A stretch of DNA of 64,000 nucleotides from positions 1,871,715 to 1,935,714 of the forward strand of contig KV748187.1 of the NCBI GenBank assembly GCA_001692895.1, written 5' to 3'. A model generated the notes under the pieces. It did not search any database, was not told the DNA's origin, and worked only from the letters and a program-made list of their open reading frames with translations. This stretch comes from Cenococcum geophilum 1.58. Its lineage: Eukaryota > Ascomycota > Dothideomycetes > Gloniales > Gloniaceae. This document shows positions 48,535 through 60,230 of the stretch, one piece after another (position 1 is the first letter of the stretch; every line of letters starts with the position of its first letter). A program made the position numbers and the translations under genes.

Positions 48535-51500
48535 TAATATTGCTAAACTTATTAATATTTATTATATATTTATTATCCATTTATTTAAGAATTATTTTAT
48601 AACGCTATTACCGCTTATGACTAACTGGGAGACTTGTACGCGTATATAATCCCAACGAGTAAACCCACCTGGACAACCTACCTCAACTACACCATCGTCT
48701 ATAACCGCTATACCCTCCTCCACTAGTTCTATAATGCCGTCTAAGGCTAATATACGCGCCGCTACCGTAGAAGAGCGTAAAATTACTAAAGAGTAAAGGG
48801 AACAAGCCTAAGATAAAAGGGAGATTTAGAAGTATAAGGAAGAGCGTAAAGCCCGCCTAGTAAAGAAGGCTCACTAGTATAAATACTACTTAGCTCAAAT
48901 GGCTTAATTATAGTTAGGCTTAGCCGCTTTGGCCTTATAGGCTACTACAACAGCTACTATAGCTAATATCCTTAGTAAGCCTCTCCCTCCTAGTATAAAG
49001 TTGCTTAAACTCTGCCTTTCTGGCGTTATAAAAAGGGATTACCTGGACATTTTTAAGGGTACCTTTAATCCAATAAACCTCGCCCGTCTTTAAGTCTATA
49101 CCGCTTAAATTAAGATTACTAATAAGATATAGATTAAAAATGGTACTCTAGTTATAAGGAAGGCAAAGGTAAATAGGAAGCTATTTATAGATAAAGGCGT
49201 CTGGTTTAAAGGTTTTACTAACTACGTAGTTATTACTAGCACCCTCTGTATATACCCGCTAGACCTTATTACTAGTATACTTCTCTAGATAAATATAATT
49301 CGTACCTTATTAACCTAGTATATCTAGGTAGATTATATACTTAACTTAGCACTTAACTATTATACCTTTATAATAACTAATAGCTAACTAGAGCCCGCTA
49401 ATTAGCAAATACTAGCCTAGTATACAGCGCCATACCTTATAATGTCTAGTGCTATTGGCTTTACCGCCTTAAAGAGACCTAGGTTAGATACCTTCTATAC
49501 CTCTAATACCTACCACAGGTTTAATAGTAGAGGCTATAATAATATAGCTTGTAAATACCCGCATAAGTACTTAAAGTGTAGTAAAGATTATACTATATTA
49601 TCTAAAGCTTGCGCCTAGGAATAGTAAGGCGAACCTTACGAAGTAGGGTCTAGCCTAATAATAACACCAACTTTAATTATACGCCTAGGACCTAGGCCTA
49701 ATACGTTACTATTATTCTCTACCTTTATAAAGGCGAAGGCTCTCTACCACTCTTTATTACCCCTAAGGATCTTAGCGTAGCACTCCCTTTTATCTAACTA
49801 CCCGGGTAATCTACTAGCCACCTTAGTAGGTATCCTAACCTATAGCTATAAGATAAGAGCTAAGTTTATCCCTACCCTAAGATCTTATAGGAACCACAAC
49901 TCCTCTTAAGATAACGCCGACCTTATCTCTAAAAAGATAATATTAGACCTTAAAAAAGGACATATTAGAATCGCAACAGGGCTTATTATAGTCTTACCTC
50001 TTAGCCTAGTGCTAAAATCGGATAAAGGATACCGCCAAATTTATAATCTCTCCTTTCTACTAGCATCTTTAGTTAATAACGCAATCCTAAAAGAATATAG
50101 AGCACTAGTATACACTATAGTTACCGCTATTTAAGCCTATGTTATTTCTGCAGGTTGTAAATATTTGCTGCTTAAAAGAGATATTAAAGACGCGTTTTAT
50201 ATAGTCCCCCTATCTTATAGGGTAAGAACATTAATAGGCTTCTCCTAAGAAGGTGTTACCTACTAGGAATGTTACCTATTCTTTAGTCTTTAAACTGCGC
50301 CGCTTATATTTAACCTCTTCGCGGAAAGCCTATATTAGATACTTTATTTATAACTGCCTTATAAGGTAAAACACTACTTAGATAACTTTATCTTTATCCT
50401 TACCAACCTAAACGACTTAGCGGCTGTTACCTAGACTTATATCTCTATTACTAACTCCCTAGGTATCCCTTAAAATGGCTCTAAAAATATAGCAGGAACT
50501 ATTATTAAAGTTCTAGGATACACTATTAACACCATATAAATGTAAATGTGATTGTTACTATAGAAATAATTACGTATTATTAAGAAAGTCACTACCGCAC
50601 TCTAATACGGCTTATTATTGTTCCTTTAAGCCTAGTAGCTTACGGGCTACCTTATATAGTGCGCCCACGTAATTAAATTTGGTTAATTTTACTCTAAATC
50701 CCTCTAGATCTTTATTACTGCTTAGCCAAAAACTCTAGCAAATAAGTATAAACCTAGGCAATTTAGCACTAAGTTGCGAAGTAACTTATATATCTAGCTT
50801 AACCTACTTACTATAAGTAATAGGGTATTATTCTTTAACAACGTTAAGCGTACCTATATTTATCTCTTTACTAACGCCTCTACCCAGTTTAGGTTTAGCA
50901 GCTTTTACTTTTTTAAGAAACTTAAATATAAGGATAATTAGCAGTAGTATACAGCCAACCTCCCTTAATCTTAGGCGTTTAGTATATTGCCTAAGCCTAG
51001 TTAATAAGTAGACTATATTAATCTAAAAGAGATATATACTATTGCTTACGTATTTAATCTATAGTCTACTAACTAGCAGTATAGCGCGCTATCTATTTAT
51101 ACTAATAGCATAGTAGTTTACTAGGGCATTAAAAAAACCGTTATCTATAGTATAGCAAACAAATCGCCCCGTAAGATTATACTAGCTGCTATAGCTTACG
51201 ATATTATAATATCCGCGAAGTAGATCCTAGGTGATTTGAATAGCTTAGCTAATATACTATCTTAATTCTAGGCCGCGGCTATCTATTAGTTCTGCCCATA
51301 CTAGGCCCTTAATTTATTACTACTAAAGCTAATAAGTTTTTAATAGGTGCCGTAAACCTAATAAACTACTTATAACCACCTATAAACTTTAAAGATAATA
51401 TTAACGCGCTATCTAACCTCTACGCGCTCCTTTTTTAGAACGGCCTTGCGCCAGCAACCCGTAGGAACTATTCCTTAGTAGTTAACAGCTGGGAGTTATA

Positions 51501-52435
51501 CTACGCACTTAAAGGAGTCTCCCCTTACCTAGCTAAGCCGCGTAAACTAGGCGAATAGATTGCCTACTACGCGTTTAGTACCTCCTAGCTATAAATAGGT
51601 AGGCTTAAGGCCGAAACCTTATAAGCCTACGTCTCCGCAATTTGCTTACGCCACGTAGATTATAGTATCTTAATTATAGTATTTAAGGATCCTATAGTAC
51701 ACCAATTACTCACTAAAGCAGCCGCTATTTCTCCCTTAGCAAAAAAGGACAAGCAACCCATTACTAGGGATATTCTAGCCCATGTAGTAATACACGGCCT
51801 ATTGCTATTAGATGTTAACACTAATGCCATATTTACCCTCGCATTTGCTAGATTTCTACGGATAGGTAAGATTACGTATACTACGGCGGAGCTTAAGAAC
51901 CAAACAACCTTCTTAGCAAAAAAGGCTACTTAACACAATATTACCTTTACGCCTAGTGGGATAATATTCCGCCTTAAATAGAGCAAAGCCAACAAGTAAC
52001 ACTAGGGCGTTAACGTCGCTATCGCGGCAGTAGGCGGCCTATTATGCCCAATTACTGCTATAACGAAGCTGTTTAATAGGGACCCTTAACCCCTTAACTC
52101 TCCCTTATTTAGTCTTAATGGTAAACCCTTTGCCTTTCTAGGGGTTCGTAAGATCCTTTCCTCCCATCTAGTAGCTGCTAGGATTAACCTAAGTAGTTAC
52201 TTAAACTACTCCTTCCGCTAAGGCGCTACCTAGTTCGCTAAAGATTTAGGGTGTTTACATTAGGAAATTTAGCAGCTAGGTTAGTAGTTATTAGAAGCCT
52301 TTCGCCTATATATTAGGATTAAGACTACTAACCTCTATCGCCTTAACTCTTACTTTTAGCGTAGTGTACCGCTCTTAGCGTAAGAATTACTATATAGTAG
52401 GTTAAGATGTTAAGAGGGCCGCTAAGGCACTAGTA

Positions 52436-52494
52436 GTAAGCAAGCTAATAGCAATTTTCCATACTAGGTATAGAAAATCCTAATTAGTTAGCTT
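52436..52494. repeat. 56-bp palindromic repeat, copy 3 of 3
   Basis: Same fold-back as at 29091 and 36636 (GCTAATAGCAATTTTCC...ATAGAAAATCCTAATTAG). Here it lies downstream of the recombinase gene. Confidence 0.6.
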
Positions 52495-52506
52495 ATAACT
52501 TAGGGT

Positions 52507-52685
52507 TGGCAGAATATAGTAGAATATAATAATATAGCAGAACTTAGCAGAATGCGACAATATAGTAGAATTTGGCAGAATGCGACAATATAGCAGAATT
52601 TGGCAGAATGCGATAATGTGGCAGAATTTGGCAGAATATAATAAGGTGGCAGAATTTAACAGAATATAGCAGAATGCGGTAATAT
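52507..52685 (+). repeat. Minisatellite, about 28-bp unit
   Basis: Repeats of CAGAATTTGGCAGAATGCGA plus CAATATAG in the 3' untranslated part of the YR element, just before repeat B1. Confidence 0.85.
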
Positions 52686-52708
52686 CTTATTAGGCGCAGG
52701 AGCTTCGC

Positions 52709-52870
52709 TTAGGGACATCTAGCCGCTTTAGGGCAAATCCTTAGCAGATTTAAGTGCTAGGAACTAGTAAAACTGTTAAGAACTAGCCCTAGAGCAACCT
52801 TATAGCCCTACGCCTCCCAATTATATAAAAATTAAAATATCCCCTCACGTAACTGCGATAGATAGATACT
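52709..52870 (+). repeat. Split direct repeat B1
   Basis: TTAGGGACATCTAGCCGCTT...GATAGATACT, 162 bp. Joins A2 directly, sharing about 5 bp. Matches B2. Confidence 0.88.
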
Positions 52871-52978
52871 AGCGTTTATATATTACTTAGCAGCATCTAC
52901 CTTAGTAACGCACAATACTAAGACCTTCCGTAATATTCGCGAATATCAAACGCAGTCACTACGTGGCTAATTCGCTTT
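52866..52978 (+). repeat. Split direct repeat A2
   Basis: Copy of A1, 113 bp, between B1 and B2. About 150 bp of B-like, diverged sequence separates it from B2. Confidence 0.88.
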
Positions 52979-53131
52979 CCCTACCCGCCATCCCTTGCAC
53001 TTAGTATGTATTATATATAGATAGCGCTTTAAGGCAATTCTTTAGTAGGTGCTAGGAACTAGCAAAACCACTAAGAGCTAGCCTTAATGCGACTACTATA
53101 GTTAAATAGTCTTGCAGCTATAGGCTTACGG

Positions 53132-53293
53132 TTAGGGACATCTAGCCGCTTTAGGGCAAATCCTTAGCAGATTTAAGTGCTAGGAACTAGTAAAACTGCT
53201 AAGAACTAGCCCTAAAGCAACCTTATAGCCCTGCGCCTCCCAATTATACAAAAATTAAAATATCCCCTTACGTGACTGCAATAGATAGATACT
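53132..53293 (+). repeat. Split direct repeat B2
   Basis: Copy of B1, 162 bp, forming the right terminus of the YR retroelement. LINE ORF1 sequence resumes immediately after it. Confidence 0.88.
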
Positions 53294-56200
53294 TATTTAT
53301 TTAGGGTAGGTATAGGCTTATTTATATCTATGTCCTACTCCTCTTTATTTTCGCTAGTTACTGTTATTACTCTATTAGCGCGTAGCCGGAGCCTTAATTG
53401 CGATCTATCTCTACTTACTTTATTAATAAAAGATAGTTTACCTAGTCCCCGTTTAAGTGGTTATTCTTAGATCCCTAATAGTTCTTATCCTCTTTTTTTA
53501 TTTATAATAATTGTGAAGTTTCCTAGTATTAGGGGTGGGTGTAATATTATTTCTATAGCTTCTTATATACGGAGCAACTATATTAAGAGGGCCATTCTTT
53601 TTATTTGGATGCCTTTAAGGTAGCTTTAGAAAGTTCTATACTCCTTTCTTTGCCATGCTTTATAGGCTTTACCGTAATTAACGCAGGATACCCTTTCTTT
53701 AGGGCAATCTATGGTGCTATATAGTCCTATATATTATCCGTATTTTATTTATTTTCTATATATGCTTTATATATATCCCTATTAATTATATCTATAGCAT
53801 TACTTTATAATTAGGCTGTTCTTAAATAGCCTAGTCTTAAAAAGCTAAGATTTAATAACTATCCCGCTTTTTATAATTTTATACTAAATTGCTTAGGTTA
53901 GGACGCTAATTATAAGTATTCCTCTAGTCTTCTTAGGTTCTTTTTAGGCACTACTAGGGCTTGCCTAGCGTTTTACCTACGCTTTAGGGTCGTATAGCTA
54001 TTAGATCCGGCTAATAGCTACTCTAGGTATAAGGCGCTTTATAGCTTTATAAATAGATTAGGTTAATTCTAAGTTATCTACGTTCTTTCTACTATTAATT
54101 AGGGTCTTAAGTAGGACCCCGGGTACTTCTAAGAGGTAGTCTTTTCTTAGTATTTTAAGTCCTAGCGTATCTAGTTTATTTAAGATTTAATCCTTTATTA
54201 TTTAGGAGGGAATATAAACGTCTATATCCCTGCTATTAAGGGTATATACGGCGTATACGCTTAGTATTATTCTCTAAATATTCTTAAGGAGCTCCCCTAG
54301 TTTATAGCCCTGGGGCTCCTTAAGCCGGACGCGTACGGTCGCTCTCTGTGGTGCCGCGATTGCGTTTACTGTACGGGCCGCTTGCGCAGCGACGGCTGCC
54401 TAGGTCTGGCCCTGTACTAAAGGAACTCCTAAACTTAGGGGTCCTCCTTTATACGTTTTTTTTTTAAATTTTTATAATGCTAGCTTTAATCCGGTTAAGC
54501 TAGGCCTTAGTTTTCTTCTCTTAGGTTATCTAACGCGTTAAAAAGGTTTTAACGCGTTATATTACTTCTTAAACAGCAATAAGTATCTAGTGTTATAGGG
54601 TTTCTTCCTCCTCTTTTATAAGATTATCTTTAATTTATCTAAGTGTTTCCTTTAGTTTTTGCCATTACTGGTTAAGCTAGCAGCTGTCCTTTCCGTATTA
54701 TTGCCCTCCTGGTTTATGGTTCAGCTCCCTTACGTCGCGATTTTCGTAACTCCAGCGGGAAGCTTGCGCCCCTCCGTTGTCCCCTATGCTTTACAGATAG
54801 GGGCAACGTGGTTTTATGGGGTCTCTCGGTGCGGGGAATGGGATTCCAATATCGGATTGCTTTATTAAGTAGTTTTTAGGCTAGTTTCGCTGCTGTTACG
54901 GCTTTTTACTTTGGCATCTATAAATACTAGTAGGCTAAGGGAATTTAGGTCTAGTGGTATAAAAGTAAATCCCCTTACTACATTATTAATTTACCACTAA
55001 ATACGCTTATTAAGCTACTTAACATTTTCTTCTTATAGGTCTACTGCCTGGGCCGTAAAGGAGAGGTTATAGGCAGATTTAGGTTAACAGACTATAGCAA
55101 TATAGGCGCCTCTTACACGCTGTGCAGCGTATTAGTCCTTTATATTTACGGTCTTGCGGGTCTCTTTATAGGAACTAGTAAGGTCCGTAGGCTTTGCTAT
55201 AATAGGCTTTAGGTTTTAAGCTTGGCGTTCCTAAGTTAGCTTAATTAGGTTGCCCTTTTATATAATTAAGCCTCTATTAAACTTAATTAGAGTCTACTTA
55301 GTTAACTGCTCTTACGGCTTTACCAAGAACTTTACCTTTTATAGTTTAGTTTCTTTAACGTCCGTAAAGGTTTAGTCTGCTAGGAAGAAGGTATTATTAG
55401 TTTAGAGTCCAATAATATTAAGGCTATTTAATAGGGTATATAAGAGGCAGGGGTCGTAGGTTAACTAATCTATTTTAAGTTTACTAACGTAATGCTAGTA
55501 GTATATTTTAAACCAATAGTTTCCAGCTTCTAGTACTCCGTAAAAAGGTTTTATAACCCATAAAATTGTTCCTAGTTATAGGTTAAACTCATAGGGTAGT
55601 CGTATAAAGATATCCCTACTTAGGTAGGTGTTGGACTATATATAGGCTTATAAGATATCCCGTAAGTAAAGGGCTACAGGTTTAATTTGCTGTAATCTAG
55701 GCGTAAGTGTAAGTATAATCCGTTAACTAACTTATTAAATTATAGGCAATTGCGTAAGGACTAAACCCTTTCCCTAGTCATTATAAGCTTATATAATAAG
55801 CCTTAATTTCTTAAAGGCTTTATCAGTACCAGGGTGCTTAATTTCGTTAACAAAGCGTGAGTTAAATATACGGACGCCTTACAGAATGTCTTTCTCCATT
55901 ATAACTACAAAGACGCCCTTTTTAAGTAGTCCGTTAATCTCTTTACGTTATAAGTTTATAAAAGGGGTTTCCTATACTAGAACTAATATATCTATAGGCG
56001 AAGATTGCCTTACAGATATACCTATGGAGGTTAGGTAATTCTCTATTACGGGGTTTTTATAGGGGCGTCCTCGGCCACGCTTTACGGTAGATTTAGTAGG
56101 TTTAATAAGTTTCTAAGGGACCTCTAGGGTAGGCAAGGGTACTTCCAGTTTATTTAATTCGGCGGGTGTTTCTAGTTTACCTAATTTGGTGGGTGCTTCT

Positions 56201-59200
56201 AGTTCGTCTAGCTTAACGTTATAGGTGTTTTTGGACTAAAAATAGGGTTTTACAGACGAGCTTCTAAAGCTTATTAGTCCGCTAGGGAGCTATATACAGT
56301 AGGTCTCGTCTTCTACAGCTAGTAGACAGTAAGGTCTAGTCTAATTACTACTTTTACACCATATAAGGACTTTAGAATTAAGCGGGAGGTTATATACTAA
56401 GGTTATATTAGGTCCATTACGGTAATACAGAGCGTTATTAATAGTTTATTTAGCCCGTAATTTGACTATTTCGGCTATTACCTTCCGTATTACAGCTGCT
56501 TATTCCGTAATAGACGGGGCAGGAGGGCCTAGGTTACTCATCCTTAGGTAAGCTCCGTAAACCAAAAGGGTGGGTACTAGCCCGTCAGGGCCAGCGATAT
56601 TGTTAACAGCTTTTACGGCTATCTGTAAAGCCAGTTCCTTTTAAATATCCTTACACTCGTCCGTAATAATCTAGTAAGCTCTCTATAGAGCTAGGTAAGC
56701 TCACTTAATAAGTCCAATAGACTAGTACGCCTTAACTAGAACGGCTTTTATTAAAATAGCCATAGCCATAGCGTACTGCTAGAATTCCTTGCTAATAAAG
56801 TTCCTACTAGCGTTATAGGTAATATACTTAGAAGGTCTAAGGTATGTATTAATCCAGTAGGTCCGTAAAATGTTCCAAGTATATTTTACGGATATATTTT
56901 GCAACTAACAGGCGGCTTAATAGCGGGTTACCTCGTCAATTATATATAATACTAGGCTGCCGTTAATATATATAACGTCTACGTATACTAAGTAGTTAAA
57001 ATTAAGATCCTCCCGAAGGGTGAACTTAAATTGGCTAGGGGAACGTCCGTATTTCTGGCAAAAGGAGCAGTATTTAGTTAGGTAGTCGATTACCTTCCTA
57101 TTAATATTATCGTGTCTAGAGCGTTTAAGGACTCTATATAGCTTTTCGGCTAATAGGTAGCCAAAGCGGCGGTATAGGCGGTAGATTTTAGTACTAGTAA
57201 GGTAGCACGGGTTATAGTTAAAAGATTCCTAAATGTAGGTCTATAAAGTCTCTCCCTATATAAGGAACGGGTGTCCAAATTGTCGTGTAATTAGTAGGGT
57301 AATATACTTGTTTCCTAGGGCAGTTATAGGGCTAATTAAGGTATCTATAACATTATTATAGTAGACCTATAACCTATCTATATCCGTAAGGTAAAGTAGA
57401 AAAGGGGTATTCGCTTTTACTATATAGAAGTTAACTAAGCCAATTAGGGTCTTAACTTTAACTAATCTAATTAATGCGGTTGAGCTAATGCCGAATTAGA
57501 TATTTATGGCCCCAGTTTATATAGTATCAATGTCCGTATTATCCTTTATAGTGGTCTTATATATAAAGTATTATCCATAACCTGCAGTAGACTTCTTAGA
57601 GGCACCTATATTAATTATAACGCCATAGAATTCTTTAGGGGTATAGCGTTCTGTAGTAATATATGCAAATAGGTCCTGTTCACGGTCTGTAACGTCCGTA
57701 ATAGGTCCAACAGGTATATTTACGGGCTAGTTTTTAGGTGCAATTAAGTGTATAAAGGAGCGGTTGGCTAATACGGTCATAATATTAAAGGCTTAGCCGT
57801 CCGTAAAGGGTCCGAAAGTAGTTAGGAACGTCTCTAAGATCTCTTATTCCTAAGTATCTAAGTTAAAGTCGATTATAAGGGCTTCCATTAACTTATTAAG
57901 GGACTCCTCCACTTCCTCTCCTTTATAGTCTAAGATAAACTAGTTAATCCGATTATCAAATCTCTTCTTAGACTTATTACATTCTTCCTAGGTGTGCCTT
58001 ATAGACTAATATCCTTTCTTACTATATATAAAGCACTTTTAACTGGTTCGTTTATGGGGGTATGCTTTTGTATAGGAGTTGCTACGGGGGTTACGAGTAG
58101 GACTTGGTCGGTATAGGTACTGCTAGCGGTAGCGGCGGTCCGTAAAGTAGGCATCTAAGTCAGTTTACGGGTCTTATAGATCCGTAACAAAGGCTTAAGT
58201 ACTGCCTGGTGGGTTTAAGGCTTTATACGTTGTAATAGAGGACCATAAATCGTTAATAAGGCTAGCTATGGTGTCTGCGGGCTTGTAATAGGCGTATTTA
58301 TAGGGTTCCATTTCCTAGCAAGCCGTAATAAGTTTATTGTGCAGAAAGTCGTCCGTTTAAAGCTTAATATTAAGACCGTGCTATGGGTGGCGGAGGTCTT
58401 TAATAAGGATTTACAGGCACTCTATAGTCGATTTTTTAGTGTTCTTATCCATTACGGTCCGTAACTTAGTCGCATTCCATTAGGTAAAGATATTACGCTT
58501 ATATTCCGGTCCTTTAAAGTAGTTGTATATGGCTTTGTATAGCTTATTAAAGGGAGCACTAAGGGGGTTGTTCTTGAGGTTAGTGTAGTAGTAGTTAAGT
58601 GCTAGGCCGCGCAGCATAGTAGAGTAGGCTTAGCTAAACTCCTATTTAGGAATATTGGCCTTTTAACAGAGGTCCGTAAAGATAGTCAGTTTAAAGTTAA
58701 AGTTATCGTTTTCGCCGCTATACTTGGATTCGTCGGTATAGAGCTTAGCTAGGTTAGCTAGCTCCTTACTATAGGTCTTTATTTAGGTAGTTTGCGGATC
58801 TATAACTTAGGTAGGTTGCGGATTTATAGCTTAGGCGACGTGAGGGTTTTAGTCTGTATTTTGGTTTATAGGGGTATTACGGTCCGTAATTTGGGTTACG
58901 GGGGTATTGCGGTCCGTAACTTTAGTACTGGGTATACTTTGGTCCGTAAGGTTAATTCCAAAATCGCTTAGGTTTATAGGACGAATTTGGTTAAGTAGGT
59001 TAGGTATAAGGCTAGCAATACTATTAAGTTTAGGAGAAGTAAAGAGTTTATTAGTGGCTTTGACCTAGTCTAGGATTTCCTCTTTAGTCTATTCTATTTG
59101 GTCCTCCTCCTATATTATGTTGTATAAGGACCGTATAACAGTAACTTATTTATCCTTTTTAACCTATACACCTTAGTGACGTAAAAGGGTTTATAGGTTA

Positions 59201-59836
59201 CAGATAGTAGTAGGGTTATAAGCCTTAAGAATAGCTTCCATAAAGTCCGCAAAGTCTTCCTTATATTACTCCTATAGGTCGTCATTTAGAAGCTTATAGT
59301 GTCCGTATTTAAAGATTTTAAAATTAATATAGTCGTTAACGCCGTCCGTAGACGTAAGGTCGACTCCCTAACTCTACTTCTTTTAGCCTTCGCTAACTTG
59401 CTTGCTTATATCTGCCATACTATATATATAGTATAGTACGTAGCGGGTGGTAGAGGTCTTATAGGGTCCGTAAAAGCGGTTAGCGGGTCCATGGTGGTTT
59501 ATAAAAGGATAAGGGTGTCCATAAGGGGTTTTAATAGGTCCGTAGTAGTTCGCAGAGAGGTAGGAGATCTCCGTAACGGTCCGTAAAGGTAATTAACGGG
59601 TCCGTAATAGTTCGCAGAAGGGTAAAAGGTTCCGTAAAGGTCTGTATTCGCGTTTATAAACTTCCGGTAAACCGTACTAAGACTTAAATAAGTATACAGA
59701 GTTAGAAATAAGTCCGTAATCCCCGACTTCCAACCTTCTAGCAGGTCGTACTAGGAGTCTAAACAGGTAGTCGCTGTTAAGTATCGCTCGGGGGAGGTGT
59801 TAAGTAATTGCTGATCTATACGCGCTCACTAATCAG

Positions 59837-60108
59837 TGTTCGTACTAATTTAATAGCACGAGTGAGTCGTATCCAGGGGCATAAAATACGTATAGTATTA
59901 TATACTCGTTTGGATGGTGGTGACTATCGATTGTATTAAAGCAGACTACGTAGTCTATATACTAATGCGACCTCCCCCTAATTAGTTAGTGCTTTAGGAG
60001 TGCACTAGACGCGTAAGCGGGTGGTTAGTACACCGAACGCGTAAACGCGTAGTTGGTGTACCGAACGCGTAAGCACGCGGTTAGTATAACAGGTGCTATA
60101 ATTATACA
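59837..60108. repeat. Right LTR of the 22-kb copia
   Basis: 272 bp, same length and ends as the left LTR. Followed directly by the GTTAA duplication. For the minus-strand element this is the 5' LTR. Confidence 0.9.
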
Positions 60109-60230
60109 GTTAATAACTACTATAATATTTATAAACCTATTACTGTTAAGTAGGTTAACTATAAAGTTAATTAAGATATCTTACTATCTTTATATTAGAA
60201 TTAGCAATAGTTAAAGTACTTCTTATTTCT

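Larger units (their letters stand above)
48422..53293 (+). mobile_element. Tyrosine-recombinase retrotransposon (Ngaro/PAT-like, DIRS order) with split direct repeats
   Basis: The terminal layout is A1 (48422-48534) - coding - B1 (52709-52870) - A2 (52866-52978) - B2 (53132-53293). The A copies are 113 bp each and the B copies 162 bp each. Split direct repeats of this kind are the hallmark of Ngaro/PAT-type YR retroelements. Coding, plus strand: a gag-like region (48.6-49.7 kb), then RT-RNase H (KGHIRIATGLIIVLPLSLVL at about 49958, IKDAFYIVPL at about 50180, YLDNFIF at about 50375 with the second Asp lost). Last is a tyrosine recombinase: FARFLRIGK (about 51847), YSFR-x-GA (about 52208-52225) and the FRLYIRI catalytic Tyr box (about 52300-52320). 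RIP-type stops inactivate it. No target-site duplication, as expected for YR integration. It splits the LINE between ORF1 and ORF2. Confidence 0.85.
38930..54912 (-). mobile_element. LINE (non-LTR retrotransposon) with nested copia and YR retrotransposon; 14-bp TSD
   Basis: Flanked by GGCATCCATAAATA (38916-38929) and GGCATCTATAAATA (54913-54926); the single difference is a CpA-to-TpA change. The 3' end is at the left with an (ATT)n tail. ORF2, minus strand: RNase H/RT (about 44.9-47.4 kb, including GSPLSPILFLFF near 46500 and FIDNTNLIT near 46400, where DD has become DN) and APE endonuclease (about 47.7-48.4 kb). ORF1 (53.3-54.6 kb) has a zinc-knuckle run (STIDCPKERVSCVNYGKAYKAW, about 53740-53675). 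Without inserts it is about 5.3 kb. A patch at 54640-54870 is GC-rich and hardly RIP-mutated. Confidence 0.82.
37944..60108 (-). mobile_element. Ty1/copia LTR retrotransposon (22,165 bp with nested inserts), TSD GTTAA
   Basis: LTRs of 272 bp at 37944-38215 and 59837-60108 (TGTTCGTACTAATT...AATTATACA), flanked by exact GTTAA (37939-37943 and 60109-60113). The coding strand is minus: a gag-like region with zinc-knuckle relics (about 59400-57980), central pol (57.7-55 kb), RT end and RNase H (LVFIDA at about 54925, continuing as SFANNKDL at about 38915; then ITEVKQISSGDNLADAITK, about 38585-38530). Subtracting the LINE insertion and one copy of its TSD leaves about 6.2 kb, a normal copia size. 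The host site is a gypsy integrase, which rejoins in frame when the element is removed. Primer-binding site not identified. Confidence 0.85.

Noticed and set aside
54659..54868. 69-codon plus-strand frame in a GC-rich patch
   Set aside because: It lies in the 5' part of the minus-strand LINE; a spared non-RIP patch with no recognisable domain.
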